Shown: positions 1-9,518 of the stretch, one piece after another
Layout: each line of letters starts with the position of its first letter
Numbering within the stretch: position 1 is the stretch's first letter
Source of the DNA: Microvirga sp.
GTDB taxonomy: Bacteria > Pseudomonadota > Alphaproteobacteria > Rhizobiales > Beijerinckiaceae
Direction of reading: 5' to 3'
Length of the DNA stretch: 64,000 bases
Assembly: GCA_031181145.1 (NCBI GenBank)
Contig: JAPSLB010000013.1
Location: 30,854-94,853 of the forward strand
Position numbers and translations under genes: made by a program
Notes under the pieces: model-generated
What the model was told of the DNA's origin: nothing
Database searches by the model: none
What the model saw: only the letters and a program-made list of their open reading frames with translations

Positions 1-1247
1 CCGAGCGCACCGATCCGCGGCTCGACGCCCGCAATCTTGCTCCGTCCTTCGCGGCTCTCAATGCCAATTTTCGCGACGGGGTCGTGATCGGCTTCAACCC
101 GCCGCCCATCATGGGCCTGAGCACCACCGGCGGGTTCGAGTTTTATCTTCAGGACCGTTCCGGCGGCAGCCTGGAGAGCTTGGCGCAGGCAGCCCAACGG
201 GTCATCCAGGCCGCCGGCCAGCGTCCGGAACTGACCGGCGTCTCCACCACCTTCGACACGGGCGTGCCGCAATACAGGATCGATGTTGACCGCGACAAGG
301 CGAAGGCGCTCGGCGTTCCGATCTCGGCGATCTTCGACACTATGCAGAGTACCTTCGGCAGCCTGTACGTGAACGATTTCAGCCTGTTCGGGCGTACCTA
401 CCGGGTAAGCCTCTCCTCCGAGCCGGAGTTCCGCCATTCGCCCGAGGACCTGCGGCATGTATTCGTGCGCTCCAGCAACGGCACCATGGTTCCGCTCAAC
501 GTACTTCTGACTACCACGCGCACCGCCGGACCCGACGTGGTGGACAGGTTCAACGTCTTTCCCGCCGCGAAAATCCAGGGCAGTCCCGCCCCCGGCTTCT
601 CGTCGAGCCAGGCGATCGCCGCCATGGAGCAGATCGTGGCGCAGACCCTTTCCTCCGACTATTCGATCGGCTGGACGGGCTCGGCCTATCAGGAGCTGCA
701 ATCGGCCGGGACCGGATCGCAGGGCTTCCTGCTCGGCATCGTGATGGTGTTCCTGATCCTGGCCGCGCAATATGAGCGCTGGTCGCTGCCTTTCGCCGTC
801 ATCACCGCCGTGCCCTTTGCCGTCTTCGGGGCCATTCTCGCCATCTGGCTGCGCGGAATCGAGAACGACATCTATTTTCAGGTCGGCCTTGTCACCCTCA
901 TCGGCCTGGCGGCCAAGAACGCGATTCTGATCGTCGAGTTCGCAGCCGAGCGCTACCGCGAGGGAGCCTCCGTCTACGATGCCGCGCTTGAGGCGGCGCG
1001 CCTGCGCTTCCGCCCCATCGTGATGACGTCGCTCGCCTTTATCCTCGGGGTCGTACCGCTTGCCATCTCGACCGGCGCCGGCTCCGCCAGTCGCCATTCG
1101 GTCGGCACAGGCGTCATCGGCGGAATGCTGGCTGCGACCTTCCTGGCGATCCTGTTCGTGCCCCTGTTCTTCAGGCTGGTGACACGGGAAAGAAAGAGCC
1201 GGAAGGAAGTCGCTGCGGCGTCTGCTGCGACATCCGCCGGCGAATAG
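1..1247 (+). CDS. RND multidrug efflux pump inner-membrane subunit, C-terminal part (partial)
   Basis: The reading frame is already open at the first base (codons start at position 3) and gives about 414 residues, roughly the last 40% of a ~1040-residue AcrB/MexB-type (HAE1) proton/drug antiporter. The N-terminal part here is a periplasmic porter/docking segment. It is followed by about five hydrophobic segments matching TM8-TM12, with the family-typical stretch [19 protein letters not shown] and a glycine-rich [10 protein letters not shown] before the last helix. The product should sit in the inner membrane and work with a periplasmic adaptor and an outer-membrane channel, presumably encoded upstream outside the window. 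The C-terminus is a short charged tail. Family is clear; the substrate cannot be read from this fragment. Confidence 0.93.
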   Translation, partial: ERTDPRLDARNLAPSFAALNANFRDGVVIGFNPPPIMGLSTTGGFEFYLQDRSGGSLESLAQAAQRVIQAAGQRPELTGVSTTFDTGVPQYRIDVDRDKAKALGVPISAIFDTMQSTFGSLYVNDFSLFGRTYRVSLSSEPEFRHSPEDLRHVFVRSSNGTMVPLNVLLTTTRTAGPDVVDRFNVFPAAKIQGSPAPGFSSSQAIAAMEQIVAQTLSSDYSIGWTGSAYQELQSAGTGSQGFLLGIVMVFLILAAQYERWSLPFAVITAVPFAVFGAILAIWLRGIENDIYFQVGLVTLIGLAAKNAILIVEFAAERYREGASVYDAALEAARLRFRPIVMTSLAFILGVVPLAISTGAGSASRHSVGTGVIGGMLAATFLAILFVPLFFRLVTRERKSRKEVAAASAATSAGE

Positions 1248-1560
1248 CCAAGAGCGAAAGGCCCGGGGAGCAAGGGATCCCGCCCTGCCGGAGCAGCGGC
1301 GCGCCTGGGAGAGCTTGTTTGCTGCCCCAGGCCGACACCTCCTCGTCGGTCCGACCCGGTCTCAGGTCGGACCTCACCGCATTGTCGATTTCATTCCGGG
1401 AGACCGATTTCTAAATGTCGCGTTTCCTTCTGGTTGTTCTTTGGAGTTAGACCATACTCCCTAGGTATTAGACTGCTTGGCCTATGTCTTGATTAGGTCC
1501 GCTGACTGGGTACCCTTGCAGAAGCAACGCGAAGTTTCGCACGCATTCTGGGGGTAGCGA
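1248..1560. other. intergenic region between RND pump and LuxR-type gene
   Basis: No coding sequence is supported here. The only clear structure is an inverted repeat at 1348-1373 (nine-base arms GGTCCGACC and GGTCGGACC, eight-base loop), which could stabilise the 3' end of the efflux transcript but has no T-tract. The 1420-1560 part is less GC-rich and presumably carries the promoter of the downstream regulator; I could not assign -35/-10 boxes with confidence. Confidence 0.4.
1348..1373. terminator. hairpin after RND efflux gene
   Basis: Arms GGTCCGACC (1348-1356) and GGTCGGACC (1365-1373) can pair over nine bases with an eight-base loop. No run of T follows, so it is at best a weak or factor-assisted 3' end. 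Confidence 0.35.
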
Positions 1561-2295
1561 ATGTCTTATGAATCAGCTAGGCGGCCTGCAAATAGCTATG
1601 CCCGCCCGTTCAAGGCTGTCCTCATTTCCAAAAATGCATTGATCTGCACAGGGATTAAGCATCTTCTCGAGGGGAGTTGCTACAGCATAGGGAGCGTGGC
1701 CCCCGATATGGCGGCCCTGCCCAGCCGTTATCCCGATACTGAGCCCGATCTGTTCATCATCGACGGAGACGACTGTATCGAGCAGACGCTCGAGACTGTG
1801 AGGATCCTGAGAAGCAGGCACGCCACCGCCAGAATTGCAGTGATTGCCCATGATTACGATCTGAACTTCGTGCGCCTCGGGCATGCGGCCGGAGTGCATG
1901 GCTTCTGCTTGTCGGGGAGCAGCCGTGACGTTCTCATCAAGTCTCTCGAGCTGGTCACGCTGGGCGAGGGTGTACTGCCGCCCGTCGTGATGACCTCACT
2001 GCTGAATGAGGGTGCGGCAGCCTTTGCGCCGAAGAGCTTCGATGATCTTGTTCCCGCGAGGAACTGTTCCGAGGGGCATAAGGTGGCGAAGCTGTCGGCC
2101 AGAGAGGCCGAGGTGTTGAGGCATCTCATGGTAGGTGCTGCCAACAAGGTCATTGCGCGCGAGCTCGATGTCGCCGAGGTGACGGTCAAGGTTCACGTCA
2201 AGACGATTCTGAAAAAGATCGGGGCCGCTAACCGTACCCAGGCCGCCATGTGGGCCTCTGCGCACCTTCGATCCGTCGATCATCGAGCCGCGTGA
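1561..2295 (+). CDS. LuxR/NarL-family regulator with atypical receiver domain
   Basis: A 244-residue protein with a receiver-like N-terminal domain (about residues 17-135) and a C-terminal LuxR-type helix-turn-helix (about 178-238, beginning LSAREAEVLRHLM and continuing through VTVKVHVKTILKKIG). The aspartate expected to be phosphorylated is present (D68 in LFIIDGDD). However, the acidic pair that normally binds Mg2+ near the N-terminus is replaced by Ser-Lys (ISKNAL), and the conserved lysine late in the receiver is replaced by LSGSS. The domain may therefore not be controlled by ordinary phosphotransfer. No histidine kinase gene is adjacent. The ATG follows a GGGGGTAGCG-type purine-rich stretch. 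It is a DNA-binding regulator of unknown targets. Confidence 0.85.
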   Translation: MSYESARRPANSYARPFKAVLISKNALICTGIKHLLEGSCYSIGSVAPDMAALPSRYPDTEPDLFIIDGDDCIEQTLETVRILRSRHATARIAVIAHDYDLNFVRLGHAAGVHGFCLSGSSRDVLIKSLELVTLGEGVLPPVVMTSLLNEGAAAFAPKSFDDLVPARNCSEGHKVAKLSAREAEVLRHLMVGAANKVIARELDVAEVTVKVHVKTILKKIGAANRTQAAMWASAHLRSVDHRAA

Positions 2296-2442
2296 GCGAG
2301 GTCCCTCATCTCTGGTAACGTGAGCGCACTGAACCGTCCCGGAAGATCCGCCGATCGGGCGGCCTCCCAGTTGCAGATTTCCCGCGTTCGAGGTGATCGC
2401 CGCCGTTGAGTGAAGCAGGGGCAGGGGCTCGAGATCGGCTGG

Positions 2443-2660
2443 CCGGAGCCACCCCTTGGGAAGTCGCATCCGGCGACACTGGAGCCGTAGCGACGGGCAA
2501 AGAACCGGGCAGCGCCGCCGATCCCCGAGCCGATGTCGAAAACGGCTCCCCTGCGGCGAGATCGAGACGCTCCTCAAGGTCGGCAGTGGCCTCATGACCA
2601 CCGGTGTGGAACTATTGAGCCTGGCCATGATCGCAGCTTCCATGGAAGCGTGCGAGTAGT
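2443..2660 (-). pseudogene. decayed class I SAM-dependent methyltransferase fragment
   Basis: Read on the minus strand, pieces of a UbiE-like methyltransferase remain. FHTGGHEATADLEERLD follows an in-frame stop (TAG at 2612-2614) and runs to LDLAAGEP. After a one-base slip near 2546, the next frame continues with VFDIGSGIGGAARFFARRYG, a textbook motif I glycine-rich loop. Downstream of about 2443 the similarity fades, and no complete ORF exists. In intact homologues these segments are contiguous in one frame. I infer an ancestral methyltransferase gene broken by at least one stop and one frameshift and truncated at both ends. This explains much of the otherwise empty gap between the LuxR gene and the cupin gene. 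Confidence 0.6.
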
Positions 2661-2813
2661 GGCGCGCAAACTCTCGATCATCCGTTGTCGTTGCCGTCTC
2701 CGCCTACGCAGAGTTCGTGATCGAGCACGCCCATCGCACCAGTCAACACCCCTGGACCCGTGACGCCATGCGACCGGGCTCGATGTCCGCTCTCAGGGCA
2801 AACTCAGACACTC

Positions 2814-3281
2814 TCACTGGGATTTGCTGGGGTCATCTGCCGGATTGACATAGGTGATCGCAAAGGGCCCCTCCGAATCGATCTGAACGACAGTTTCCGT
2901 GCTCATGAAGGCGTAGTGGTTCATTTTGGCTGGAAGATCGACGAAGCCGCCGCTGCCGAGCCTCTCGGCCTTGGCCTCATCGAGTTTGTCGCCCATACCG
3001 AAGTGGAAGTCTCCGGAGATGACGGTGACCCGTTCAGCTGTCGGATGATTGTGGGCTGGAATCTTATAACCCGCAGGTGCTTTCAGCCGGATCGTGAATG
3101 GACCGCTCTTGCTCGGATCGCCGGACAGAACGGCAAGCTGTGCTCCTTTAGGCAGAACGGATGGGGCTGCTCCCCACTGCAGTTGGTCAGCCCTCATGGC
3201 GTGACCCGCCTTCGGGTCTTGAGCAATCAAGGAGCCTGTGGTGGCAAGAAACAGCGCAGTCGTAATCATGAGTAGCCGCAT
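2814..3281 (-). CDS. secreted cupin-domain protein
   Basis: A 155-residue protein starting MRLLMITTALFLATTGSLIA, a signal peptide with likely cleavage near residue 20. The chosen ATG at 3281 has a strong GGAGGA ribosome site five bases upstream; a longer reading from 3314 lacks this and would bury the signal peptide. A single cupin barrel is indicated by the first metal-binding motif, with H77, H79 and E83 in HNHPTAERVTVISG, and a second-motif histidine at H122. Small periplasmic cupins of this kind are often annotated only as cupin-domain proteins; substrate and metal are unknown. It sits alone between a pseudogene and an empty gap. Confidence 0.8.
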   Translation of the reverse strand: MRLLMITTALFLATTGSLIAQDPKAGHAMRADQLQWGAAPSVLPKGAQLAVLSGDPSKSGPFTIRLKAPAGYKIPAHNHPTAERVTVISGDFHFGMGDKLDEAKAERLGSGGFVDLPAKMNHYAFMSTETVVQIDSEGPFAITYVNPADDPSKSQ

Positions 3282-3645
3282 GACGATCCTCCTTCGACGA
3301 ACATGCTGATCCAAGCTGGCCTTTCGACCTGGGCCAACTGTCTGGGCCGGGAGAGGCTAGGTGGAGCCATGCCTTGCTGATGGGGCTCCTGAGGCCGCTC
3401 CCGGTCTGCCGTTCGTGGATTTAGCCGCTAGGCTGAGGCCCGTCCGGATGCCGCAGCAGTCATTGCGGCCATGTTCGGAGGTGGTTCCATGCTGAACCTC
3501 CTTTCCGAGGAATGTACCGATTTTGTCAGGACCGGCACGCTGCAATCAAAGCAGCCGGGAAATGCTCTTCCTGTTGGACAATCCTGTCAACCCAAAGGCA
3601 TCAATTGACATCGAATGAGATGCGGGGCTCAAGCGCTCAGGCAGC
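3282..3645. other. gap with no supported gene
   Basis: About 360 bases between the cupin gene and the convergent end of the cyclase gene. Short open frames exist on both strands but none has a ribosome site plus recognisable protein sequence. I see no hairpin terminator with a T-tract and no mobile-element signature. Confidence 0.4.
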
Positions 3646-5052
3646 CTACATCAAGACGAAGACCTTCACCTCGTGTTCGACGCCCCGAAGGTCGGCCGGG
3701 CGCGGGACCGGGGCAATGCCGCTGACTGTGAGCACGGTGGACACGTGCGGGTCGTCTACGACTGCACCGGTCGTCAGGATCGCCTGCGTGTCGGCAAGGC
3801 TCTGAACCCGCGAGGCGATATTCACCGTCTGCCCGAAGTAGTCCTGACGATCATTCAGGGTCACCGCAAGGCACGGCCCCTCGTGAATGCCAATCTTCAG
3901 CAGCAGGTCCTCCCGCCTGCGCTCCGCATTCAGGCGACGCATAGCCTCCTGCATTCGCAGGGCCGCAGCAACCGCGCGTTCAGGCGTGGGGAAGGTAGCC
4001 ATCACCGCATCGCCGATGGTCTTCACCACGGCTCCGGCCTCGGAGGCCACGATCTCATGCAACACCCGGAAATGTGCCCGGACGAGATCGAAGGCGGCAA
4101 GGTCGCCCACTTGCTCGTAGAGGTTGGTCGAGCCCCTCAGGTCCGTAAACAGGAACGTCAAGCTCGTGATCTTCAGCCGCTGGTCAATGGCAAGCGTGTC
4201 GGTCCGGTAGATGTCCCGGAACGTCTGGTTCGTGAGCAGCCGCTTGGCTGTGAGGAAGGGCCGACGATGGCCGAGGATGTCATGCAGTTCGTCCCCGGCG
4301 ATACACACGTTCGGCAGAACCCGACGATCAGTGTGGTTCTCCAGTGTCAGCCGCAACGGGCCGGGACGCAAGGTGAGGGTCTCATTCGGCGCATGACCCC
4401 GGCCGATCACCATCGAGAGGCTTTGCCGCTCCCGTGTGGGCTCCCCTCGCACGTCGATGAATTGGGTTGCGTGCGTGACAGCGTCGAAGATGATCACGAA
4501 TTCCGGAGGCAGGTGTAGCGATAGAAAGGCCCGCTCACCAGGTCCAAGCTCGAGAAACTCCAAAAGCACCTTTGAGAACCGCTCTTCCAGGTTTTCAGGC
4601 AGGTCCACGCCCGAACTGAAGAAAATCTGACGGTAGTACTCGAACGGGGGCAGCCGGTCAGGTTCATGGGCAGCAATGCGGCGTGCCCGTGGACTAACCG
4701 TGAAGGTGACCTCGACCATCTCATCGAGGGTGGGCTCATATCCGGCAGCGCAGAGCGAGCAGTGATACCGGTCCCGGTTGACCGTCTTCAGGGTCGCGCC
4801 GGTGTCGAGAACGCCGCCACAGCCGGGGCAGAGCACGTTCCACGCCATCTCAAAGGCCCCGATCCGGGCCGCATGCAGGAAGGCGGCGATGGTCTTATCC
4901 TCGTCGAGACCGTACTTGGCAGCGAAGGCCAGCACATTGACGCGGTTGAGGTCCCGGTCCGAGCCGCGGGCGACGAGATGCTCGACTCGGCCCACCACCT
5001 GCGGGTCCGCTGCTTGGCGCAAAGCGGCAAAAAGCACGTCCGTTTCGTTCAT
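3646..5052 (-). CDS. class III adenylate cyclase with N-terminal zinc ribbon
   Basis: A 468-residue cytoplasmic-looking protein; no signal peptide or membrane segment is seen. The ATG at 5052 follows GAGGAGA. Residues 75-101 carry C75/C78 and C98/C101, a zinc-ribbon arrangement inside a long N-terminal region of the kind seen with DUF5939-type cyclases. The C-terminal catalytic domain (about 295-465) has both metal aspartates (D304 in FTDLRGST, D348 in GDAVMATF), the adenine-selecting K344 and D404, and the transition-state pair N411/R415 in GQTVNIASR. All key residues for ATP to cAMP conversion are present, so I infer an active adenylate rather than guanylate cyclase. The regulatory input is presumably through the N-terminal part. 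No cAMP-receptor gene is adjacent. Confidence 0.88.
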   Translation of the reverse strand: MNETDVLFAALRQAADPQVVGRVEHLVARGSDRDLNRVNVLAFAAKYGLDEDKTIAAFLHAARIGAFEMAWNVLCPGCGGVLDTGATLKTVNRDRYHCSLCAAGYEPTLDEMVEVTFTVSPRARRIAAHEPDRLPPFEYYRQIFFSSGVDLPENLEERFSKVLLEFLELGPGERAFLSLHLPPEFVIIFDAVTHATQFIDVRGEPTRERQSLSMVIGRGHAPNETLTLRPGPLRLTLENHTDRRVLPNVCIAGDELHDILGHRRPFLTAKRLLTNQTFRDIYRTDTLAIDQRLKITSLTFLFTDLRGSTNLYEQVGDLAAFDLVRAHFRVLHEIVASEAGAVVKTIGDAVMATFPTPERAVAAALRMQEAMRRLNAERRREDLLLKIGIHEGPCLAVTLNDRQDYFGQTVNIASRVQSLADTQAILTTGAVVDDPHVSTVLTVSGIAPVPRPADLRGVEHEVKVFVLM

Positions 5053-5397
5053 GGGACGGTCTCCTCGCCTCGCAGGCGGCTGGAGGGAACCAAGCCGTCT
5101 TGAGCAGGCCGAGTATACCACGGAGTAGCCTGCTTGAGGGAGACGACCTGAGCTTGGTCCGCAGGGCAGCCGGCCACCCTGTCAGGGTGGTGGCTTGGCA
5201 GAGGCGCCTCGATCTCCTGCCGCTCGACCAACCGGCTTTGACTCGACCCCGCGCCCCACAATCGCTCTGGGGCGATGACGGCATCTGTTTTCTCCAGAAC
5301 CTCCTGCCCACCAGCGTCCTGCCATGCCCGGCTCAGAATTTGGGGCTGCCGAGCAGGGCTGGTTTCCACTGTCCCGCGACGGGAAGCGCACAGCGGA
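5053..5397. other. gap upstream of the cyclase gene
   Basis: No gene is supported. A short inverted repeat (arms CCACCC and GGGTGG, about 5174-5190) lies in the middle but has no T-tract. The cyclase promoter should lie in the part nearest 5053. Confidence 0.35.
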
Positions 5398-6486
5398 TCA
5401 TCGGCCAATCGCAGACGTGAGCCGGGACAGATGGGCAAGGGCTTCTGCTCCAAGCTGCCGGGTCAGATCGCCAGCGGGGATACTTCGACCGAGAGCCGCA
5501 GCCTGCCCTGACCACAAGGGGGAAAAATCGCCCGATCCGGCCGCTTCCGCTCTGGCCCGCAGGGGAGCCACCGCTCCAGCCGCAAGCGGAAACTCCGGTG
5601 CAAGGTCCGACATAGGGCCGACCTCGCGAACGATGCGGTTGACGATCCCACGGGCGGGCCGACCGGTGAAGACGTTCGTGAGAACCGTACCGTTGTCCTT
5701 CGCAGCCTTGAGGGCCTCGCGATGAAGGGCATTGGCCTTGGCCTCAGGGCAGAAGAGATAGGCTGTTCCGATCTGCACCGCAGAGGCTCCAAGCGCGAAC
5801 GCTGCGACGATGCCCCGAGCATCGGCGATACCGCCCGCGGCGATCACCGGCACCTTCACGGCATCGACAACTTGGGGCACCAACGCCATCGTGCCTGCCT
5901 GGGAGCTGATGTCCTGGGCCAGGAACATGCCGCGATGCCCACCGGCCTCATAGCCCTGAGCAATGATGGCATCGCACCCATGATCTTCCAGCCACCGTGC
6001 TTCATCCACTGTTGTCGCCGAGGAGATGATCTTCGCGCCGGTCGCCCTGACCCGCTCCAGCAGATCGCGCTCAGGGAGCCCGAAATGGAAGCTGACGACC
6101 TCGGGTCCAAATTCCTCCACGAGGTCGCAGATGGTGCTGTTGAAAGGGGCGCGGGTGGCAGTAGGTACGGGCTCTTGGGGATCAAGTCCGAGTTCGGCGT
6201 AGTAGCTCTCCAACCGCCGCTTCCAAGCAGCCTCGCGAGGCGCATCAGCCTGCGGCGGCTGGTGACAGAAGAAGTTGAGGTTGATGGGCCGCTGGGTCCT
6301 CTGGCGAATGATCCCGACCTCGGCCCGCATCTGCTCCGGATTGAGCATCGCACAGGGCAGAGAGCCCAACCCTCCCGCCTCGGAGACGGCAATCGCCATC
6401 TCGGACCCGACCGAGCCTGCCATGGGAGCCTGGATGATCGGCAACTCGATTCCGAAGAGGTCCTGAATACGACGATCCTGCCACAT
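5398..6486 (-). CDS. nitronate monooxygenase family protein (2-nitropropane dioxygenase-like)
   Basis: A 362-residue FMN-dependent TIM-barrel enzyme of the nitronate monooxygenase/enoyl-reductase-II superfamily. Landmarks are the N-terminal PIIQAPMAG, the glycine-rich GGLGSLP, the catalytic histidine H184 in QGYEAGGHRG, and the FMN-phosphate loop PVIAAGGIADARG followed by GASAVQIGTAYLFCPEA. Family members oxidise alkyl nitronates such as propionate 3-nitronate to the carbonyl compound and nitrite; the substrate here is not known. The ATG is followed directly by WQDRRIQDLFG, typical for the family start. It is transcribed on the same strand as the cyclase, but 345 bases away, so the two are probably separate units. 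Confidence 0.88.
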   Translation of the reverse strand: MWQDRRIQDLFGIELPIIQAPMAGSVGSEMAIAVSEAGGLGSLPCAMLNPEQMRAEVGIIRQRTQRPINLNFFCHQPPQADAPREAAWKRRLESYYAELGLDPQEPVPTATRAPFNSTICDLVEEFGPEVVSFHFGLPERDLLERVRATGAKIISSATTVDEARWLEDHGCDAIIAQGYEAGGHRGMFLAQDISSQAGTMALVPQVVDAVKVPVIAAGGIADARGIVAAFALGASAVQIGTAYLFCPEAKANALHREALKAAKDNGTVLTNVFTGRPARGIVNRIVREVGPMSDLAPEFPLAAGAVAPLRARAEAAGSGDFSPLWSGQAAALGRSIPAGDLTRQLGAEALAHLSRLTSAIGR

Positions 6487-7027
6487 GATTTGCTCCTCTG
6501 CGGTTCAGATTGTTCCCGCCCTTATAGTCCCTTCTCCGCAGGTCCGGGAGATTGCCAGGCGCGTATTCTGCCAGCTTAGGGTATTTCGCTCAGATCGAAA
6601 GTATAAGTGCCCGCCAGACGTGCTGAAGCATCCTTGGGCTCCTCCACCTCGGTGTATCCTCCGGAACATGCGTAACCGCATGCGTCGTGCAACCCGCAAG
6701 GAGCAGGAGCCCTGTGACGGGCTCACTCCATTGTGGGGAGGGCAAGCCAACCTTCGGAAGGGCAGCAGGAACACCATGGAGCGAGTTCACCTCGTTCTGC
6801 GGGAGAGGGCTGACCCATGGCCGAGACATTCCGCCGTGACGCATATCGGGCCGGGGATAGCCATGATGTCCATATGGGACACTGGAGCCGCCAAGGCGCA
6901 CCATGGTTCTTCGGCTGACTCGCCGCACCGGACACCTTGGACTGGCTCAACGGACGTTGAGTTGCGAAGGAGGTAATCCGCAAGGACGCGACACGGGTTG
7001 GTCCGAATTGGCTAACGTAAGAGAGAC
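6487..7027. other. gap with no supported gene
   Basis: About 540 bases upstream of the nitronate monooxygenase gene and of the small DUF6894-like gene. An open frame of 163 codons spans much of it, but it begins inside the start region of the oxidase gene and has composition unlike a protein (proline/arginine-rich, no domain), so I reject it. No repeat or RNA gene is recognised. Confidence 0.35.
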
Positions 7028-7282
7028 ATGCCCAACTATGATCTTTACGTTTGCACCAAACATCGCCGATTGAAATATCCAAGGCGCTTGAACCTTCCAA
7101 GCGTCGAAGCCGCACATCGGGTTGCACTGGTGCTGGCCCAGATATTTCTCGAGGGCAGATCATCTTGGGACGAGTTATCAATCAAGGCTTATGACGATTT
7201 CACGATCGAGGCTGTGAATGAGGCCGGTCAGATGGTTCTTATCGTTCCAAGAAGGTGGTGTGGACCCACCTTGTCCGGCTGA
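7028..7282 (+). CDS. small DUF6894-like protein
   Basis: An 84-residue protein beginning MPNYDLYV, with the layout of the short DUF6894 proteins common in Methylobacterium-type genomes: an N-terminal MPxYxxxV strand, a central LPSVEAAHRVAL helix and a C-terminal FTIEAVNEAGQMVLIVP strand pair. A purine-rich AGAGAGAC stretch precedes the ATG. The usual acidic residues of the N-terminal loop are not seen, so membership is tentative. Function of the family is unknown; cytoplasmic by lack of a signal peptide. Confidence 0.5.
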   Translation: MPNYDLYVCTKHRRLKYPRRLNLPSVEAAHRVALVLAQIFLEGRSSWDELSIKAYDDFTIEAVNEAGQMVLIVPRRWCGPTLSG

Positions 7283-7463
7283 GAGGCACCACAAGTGCCT
7301 CATGCGACGGCTGGAAGAAGGGGAAAATGAGAAGATTGCGGCAGAAACAGAAAAATGGACGCACGCGGTAGTTTTTAACAACCCTTATTGTTTTGTGATC
7401 CGTTGCAGGAAACATATCTGAGTTGGATTGCGTTTGGTCTTTGAATATCGAAAAGGCCATACA

Positions 7464-7883
7464 ATGCGTTTAATCTTATCTGCTGCTGTTGCAGCTCTTG
7501 TCGCGCTCCCGATTGCGGCTCATTCTCAGACCGCTAATCAGAATGCCGGTGCAGGAGCAGGTCTTGCTACTGGCGCCGTAACAGGCGCAATCGTCGGCGG
7601 GCCGGTCGGTGCGGTTGTTGGCGGAGCTGTCGGTGCTATCGCCGGTGGCGCTCTCGCTGCTCCTCAGGCGGCTCAGGTCCAGCAGTATGTCGTAACTCAG
7701 GGCACCCCGTCAGTGCGCGTTCAAGAGCAGGTCGTTGTTGGTCAGCCCTTGCCGCGTCAGGTCGAGCTTTATGCGGTTCCGTCCAATGTCGGTGTGCAGA
7801 CTCAGTACCGCTACTCAGTCGTGAATGACCGTACCGTGCTTGTCGATCCTCACACCCGCCAAGTCATTCAAGTCATTGAGTAG
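7464..7883 (+). CDS. secreted DUF1236 protein with glycine-zipper segment
   Basis: A 139-residue exported protein. The ATG at 7464 starts a clean signal peptide (MRLILSAAVAALVALPIAAHS); AAAAGG lies 8-13 bases upstream. After cleavage comes an alanine/glycine zipper (about residues 28-62, repeated GAxxGGxxG units), which usually packs into membranes or oligomers. The C-terminal DUF1236 part ends YRYSVVNDRTVLVDPHTRQV. DUF1236 proteins are common in Rhizobiales and of unknown function, probably envelope-associated. A strong terminator follows 26 bases after the stop, so it is a single-gene unit. Confidence 0.78.
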   Translation: MRLILSAAVAALVALPIAAHSQTANQNAGAGAGLATGAVTGAIVGGPVGAVVGGAVGAIAGGALAAPQAAQVQQYVVTQGTPSVRVQEQVVVGQPLPRQVELYAVPSNVGVQTQYRYSVVNDRTVLVDPHTRQVIQVIE

Positions 7884-7908
7884 GTAGACGATCTTAGGTT
7901 TCGAGAAG

Positions 7909-7932
7909 GGCGGTCACAGTGGCCGCCTTTTT
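7909..7932 (+). terminator. intrinsic terminator of the DUF1236 gene
   Basis: A hairpin with GGCGG paired to CCGCC and an inner CAC/GTG pair (7909-7927) is followed directly by five T (7928-7932). It lies 26 bases after the stop codon. Confidence 0.85.
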
Positions 7933-8156
7933 CATGTTATGGACAGCAGGGTTATGAGGCTGGCAGCCAGTAATCAGGCTTTCAAGCGTTCGATCAATCG
8001 TCGTTCCCGACAGCCGCTCGACCACTTTGGCAGCGCATCGAATCGCGAACGATGAATGGAGGCTAAACGGTCTATTCGGTTTCGCTTCAATGAACCTGAG
8101 GCAATCTCGTGAGCAATGGGGGCTCGCTGTGAGACGACCCCGTTGGGAGGGTTCTT

Positions 8157-8573
8157 ATGAGCATTGGATTAAGGAAGATCATCCTTGCTTCTGCTGGCGC
8201 ATTGGCGCTTACCAGTGCCGTCCAGGCGTCGGAGATCAACATCACGATTCGCACCGACGCATATAGTCAGCCTCAGCGCATCGCCGACTACGATGGTGAC
8301 ATGTTCGTGCGTCGCGAATATAGGCGCAGTGATCGTTGGTATGAGGATCGTGACCCTGATCGCTACTATGGGCGGCCTGTTCCTGAATGGCGTAGCGATC
8401 GGCCTCACCGCGGCGGGTATCGCGGCATCCCGGTTGTGGAGCGGCATGAATGGCATGGACCTATCTTTGCTGGGCCACGCTGGGGCTATCGGGATAGCTG
8501 CCGGATCATAATCAAGGAGCGTGTGAATCGTTGGGGTGAGATGGTGCAGGTGCGACGGAAAGTTTGCCGCTGA
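8157..8573 (+). CDS. small secreted Arg/Tyr-rich protein of unknown function
   Basis: A 138-residue protein with a signal peptide (residues 1-24, ending SAVQAS) and a strong GGGAGGG ribosome site six bases before the ATG. The mature part is unusually rich in Arg, Asp, Tyr and Trp (for example RREYRRSDRWYEDRDPDRYY) and contains two cysteines near the C-terminus (SCRIII and RKVCR) that could form a disulfide in the periplasm. I recognise no domain. Similar small, exported, basic/aromatic proteins are frequent orphans in Methylobacteriaceae. Signal peptide and ribosome site make it a real gene despite the unknown role. Confidence 0.7.
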   Translation: MSIGLRKIILASAGALALTSAVQASEINITIRTDAYSQPQRIADYDGDMFVRREYRRSDRWYEDRDPDRYYGRPVPEWRSDRPHRGGYRGIPVVERHEWHGPIFAGPRWGYRDSCRIIIKERVNRWGEMVQVRRKVCR

Positions 8574-9338
<765 letters not shown>

Positions 9339-9518
9339 GGTCCGGCACAAAGTCCAAGCGGGCCGAGTATTAGGCCTCCTCGCTTCGATCTGTCAATCGG
9401 CGAGGGGACGGATCGGCGTCGTCTTTTGGGGGAGAAGGGCCGCTTTTGAGGGGCTTGCGGGTTGTTCAGCCCCGCTTGGAAGGTTACATGAGCAGCGCCC
9501 GATCCCGACAGGTTTCCC

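Noticed and set aside
1996..2643. 215-codon minus-strand frame overlapping the LuxR gene
   Set aside because: Mostly antisense to the regulator; the real minus-strand signal (methyltransferase relic) is in other frames.
6485..6976. 163-codon open frame upstream of the DUF6894-like gene
   Set aside because: Starts within the first codons of the divergent oxidase gene and has no protein-like features.
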